Positions 61,816 through 64,000 of a stretch of 64,000 bases of DNA are shown in pieces (position 1 is the first letter of the stretch; every line of letters starts with the position of its first letter). The notes under the pieces are model-generated. The model was given only the letters and a program-made list of their open reading frames with translations. It made no database searches and was not told the origin of the DNA. Origin of the DNA: Owenia fusiformis (lineage: Eukaryota > Annelida > Polychaeta > Sabellida > Oweniidae); NCBI GenBank assembly GCA_903813345.2, contig CAIIXF020000005.1, forward strand, positions 1,056,001-1,120,000, given 5' to 3'. A program made the position numbers and the translations under genes.

Positions 61816-64000
61816 ATGAGTTTTGAGGTTGAGACATTTTTAGAAGCGCCCTCTTTGGAGGAATTTGATGATTTAAAGAAAACTGAACTTCTGGCAATTG
61901 CAAAACATGTTGGCCTGTCAGTCAAAAGCTCATACAATAAAGGTACAATTAAAAACTTTGTACTGCAATATTTGGTCGCAGAATCACTTCTGCCTGAGGA
62001 GCCAGCCCAGCATGTCGAGCATACTGATCCTGTTAGGCTTAAAGAACTTGAATTGAGAGAAAAAGAGTTGCAAAATGAAAGAGAATTGAGAGAAAAAGAG
62101 TTAGAAATTCAAAAAGAAAGAGAAATTAGAGAATTGAGAGAGAAAGAATTGCAAAATGAAAAAGAAATAAGATTAAGAGAACAAGAAATGCAAAATGAAA
62201 AAGAAATAAGATTGAGAGAACAAGAAATTCAAAAAGAGAAAGAAGTTGAATTAAAACGTCTTGAATTAGAAGCTCAATCAAAAACTGATGAACATGCTAC
62301 TATGCATCAACATTTTGAAAATAGGTTTGACGCTTCAAAATTTCTCAAATTTGTACCTAAATTTCAAGAGAAAAATGTTGATAAATACTTTACACATTTT
62401 GAAAAAGTCGCTCAGAGCCTAGACTGGCCTAAATCTGCATGGCCAGTTATGCTTCAGAGTGTATTCACTGGTAAAGCAAGTGAAATATTTGCCTCTCTCT
62501 CAGCAGAAGTATGCTCTGATTATGACCTTATTAAAAATGCGATTCTTAAAGCTTATGAACTAGTGCCAGAAGCTTACAGACAAAAATTTAGAAATGCCCA
62601 CAAACAGAGTGACCAAACACATGTTGAGTTTGCTCGAGAGCAAGAGCAGCTTTTTGACAGGTGGCTTGTGTCTAAAGATGTATCCGAAGAGTTCAAAAAG
62701 CTCAGAGAGCTTATGCTAATAGAACAATTCAAAAACTGTGTTCAGTATCACATTAGAACTTACTTAGATGAACACAAGGTAGAAACTTTAAGTCAAGCTG
62801 CCACCCTGTCTGATGATTATGCTCTTACTCATAAGGGTAGTTTTATCAAGGGCAATCCTAACTATAGGGGTTATCAGGGTAACAAACCTTCATATGACTC
62901 TAAATCAAATCAGTCCTCATCATCAAATACATCAAACAAAGCAAAAGACCAGTCTTATTCATCACAGAGTTCTAGTTCAAAATCAGATCAATCAAATTCT
63001 TCAGGTCCAAAATCAAATGTCACCCGTAACTATTGTAAAAAGCCTGGTCATCTTATTTCTGAATGCTATAGGATAAAGAATAGAAGAGAGATGTCTGGTT
63101 CTGCTCATTCAAATGGTTGTGCTACTGTTCCCATTTCAAGAAAGCCCATTGTTTGGGATTCATATACTCATACTGAGAAATCTACTCATAGTGATATTAT
63201 GGAGGATTATAAGCCTTTCATGTCGGAAGGATCTGTGTCACTGTCAAGTGATGATACCAATTCAAAGCCTGTTAAGATTCTTAGAGACACGGGTGCATCT
63301 CAGACTTTGTTGTTAGAAGGTGTCCTTCCTTTATCTGAGGAGTCATTCACGGGTACCCATATTTTGATGCAAGGCATTGAATTAGGTTTTACTAAAGTTC
63401 CCCTCCATCGTATTCATATCACATCAGAGTTAGTCAAAGGGCCAGTTATTGTTGGTGTTAGGCCACAACTTCCTGTTGAAGGAGTCGCATTGCTTTTAGG
63501 CAATGATTTAGCTGGGGGTAAGGTATCGTTAGACCCCATTGTCTCCGATCAGCCTTGTTCTATTGAGGATTCTGTCCAAGAGGACTCTGATATATATCCT
63601 GCTTGTGCTGTTACTAGGGCTATGGCTAAAAAGTTAGCTAATAGCGGGGATTCGTCTGTGGGAGATGACTTTGATAGTGGGTTTTTAAGCTCCTTGTTTG
63701 ATAATGAATGTCACTCACCACTTGTTAAAGATGATCCTTATCCTATTTTAAAGGCAAATTCTTCATTGAAACAGCCTTCTGTTCAAGCCAAGCAGTCATC
63801 TATTAAGGCAAATTCTTCATTGAAAAAGCCTATTGCCAGAGGTGATTCACCTTCTGAGCAGGATCACTATTTTAATGCGGTTCCGCCCGCTCTTGCTAGT
63901 CCTGATGAAGTTTCATCTTCTTCTGCTAGTGTTCATGAGGTTTCATCCCCTCCTTGTTCTGAGGTTTCATCCTCTTCTAGTTCTGAGGTTTCATCCTCTA
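61816..64000 (+). CDS. Gypsy/Gmr1-like gag-protease polyprotein (partial, open at window end)
   Basis: One uninterrupted frame of 728 codons runs off the window. Residues about 12-60 form a SAP-like helical region (LKKTELLAIAKHVGLSV). Residues 75-160 are a highly charged coiled coil built of LREKELQNE-type repeats. Residues about 170-330 are a capsid-like domain ending EFARE ... LMLIEQFKNC ... IRTYLDEHKV, the pattern shared by Gmr1-like Gypsy Gag and the vertebrate SCAN domain. A single zinc knuckle follows at 404-417 (CX2CX4HX4C), but its first Cys is Arg404. The protease has DTGAS (Asp491) and LLLGNDL. Gag and protease share one frame with no frameshift signal. Gag packages element RNA into particles and the protease cleaves the polyprotein. 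After 590 the sequence becomes Ser/Pro-rich with SSSEVSS repeats. Reverse transcriptase and integrase would lie to the right. Confidence 0.9.
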   Translation, partial: MSFEVETFLEAPSLEEFDDLKKTELLAIAKHVGLSVKSSYNKGTIKNFVLQYLVAESLLPEEPAQHVEHTDPVRLKELELREKELQNERELREKELEIQKEREIRELREKELQNEKEIRLREQEMQNEKEIRLREQEIQKEKEVELKRLELEAQSKTDEHATMHQHFENRFDASKFLKFVPKFQEKNVDKYFTHFEKVAQSLDWPKSAWPVMLQSVFTGKASEIFASLSAEVCSDYDLIKNAILKAYELVPEAYRQKFRNAHKQSDQTHVEFAREQEQLFDRWLVSKDVSEEFKKLRELMLIEQFKNCVQYHIRTYLDEHKVETLSQAATLSDDYALTHKGSFIKGNPNYRGYQGNKPSYDSKSNQSSSSNTSNKAKDQSYSSQSSSSKSDQSNSSGPKSNVTRNYCKKPGHLISECYRIKNRREMSGSAHSNGCATVPISRKPIVWDSYTHTEKSTHSDIMEDYKPFMSEGSVSLSSDDTNSKPVKILRDTGASQTLLLEGVLPLSEESFTGTHILMQGIELGFTKVPLHRIHITSELVKGPVIVGVRPQLPVEGVALLLGNDLAGGKVSLDPIVSDQPCSIEDSVQEDSDIYPACAVTRAMAKKLANSGDSSVGDDFDSGFLSSLFDNECHSPLVKDDPYPILKANSSLKQPSVQAKQSSIKANSSLKKPIARGDSPSEQDHYFNAVPPALASPDEVSSSSASVHEVSSPPCSEVSSSSSSEVSSS

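Noticed and set aside
61816-63400. Host SCAN-domain or zinc-finger gene
   Set aside because: An LTR and tRNA-Pro primer site precede it and an aspartic protease follows in frame, so it is a retrotransposon Gag.

Overview
This window looks like AT-rich nuclear DNA from an invertebrate animal. The genes are cut into short GT-AG exons, their proteins align residue by residue with bilaterian families, and most intergenic and intronic DNA is nested transposons. A mollusc or other lophotrochozoan is my best guess from the repeat style (many foldbacks and MITEs, a Gmr1-like Gypsy element, a LINE), but nothing here proves the phylum.

Four host genes can be read. (1) 1-12909, minus strand: nine exons of CCT7, the eta subunit of the cytosolic chaperonin TRiC. 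The C-terminus lies left of the window and the tiny first coding exon was not found. (2) 28698-37399, plus strand: a complete 14-exon aminoacylase-1 gene (ACY1, 410 codons) with every metal and catalytic residue. (3) 43499-45733, minus strand: a complete 4-exon LanC-like gene, closest to LANCL3 (411 codons), with its zinc ligands. (4) 55767 onward, plus strand: the first coding exons of XPC, the DNA damage sensor of nucleotide excision repair. The rest of XPC lies beyond the window. The four genes serve unrelated housekeeping roles (protein folding, amino-acid salvage, LanC-like/glutathione-related function, DNA repair), so no pathway cluster is implied.

The rest is largely mobile DNA, and several layers of insertion can be ordered. 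A 6-kb tandem array fills one CCT7 intron almost up to the splice donor and is packed with AGGTCA half-sites. An 8.3-kb TA-bounded palindrome (13132-21396) carries 183-bp minisatellites in both arms and, in its core, a foldback element interrupted by a 5'-truncated LINE. A second copy of that foldback, without the LINE (41249-41969), shows the empty site. That second copy sits inside a 2.7-kb element with CACTGTG-type ends and a 5-bp target duplication (40465-43152), which resembles Transib/RAG-type transposons. A mariner-like element has inserted exactly at its left end. Other elements are a 1.48-kb foldback with a 12-bp motif repeated at its ends and centre (22384-23861), two nearly identical 546-bp MITEs with 8-bp target duplications (26786 and 48824), and the GAGCCTTAAA palindrome family (24828-26444 and about 47090-51030). 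A young Gmr1-like Gypsy retrotransposon (LTR, tRNA-Pro primer site, gag-protease) occupies the right edge in an XPC intron.

All calls come from reading the sequence by eye. Exon limits come from splice sites plus reading-frame continuity. Transposon limits come from inverted ends and target duplications. No database search was run.
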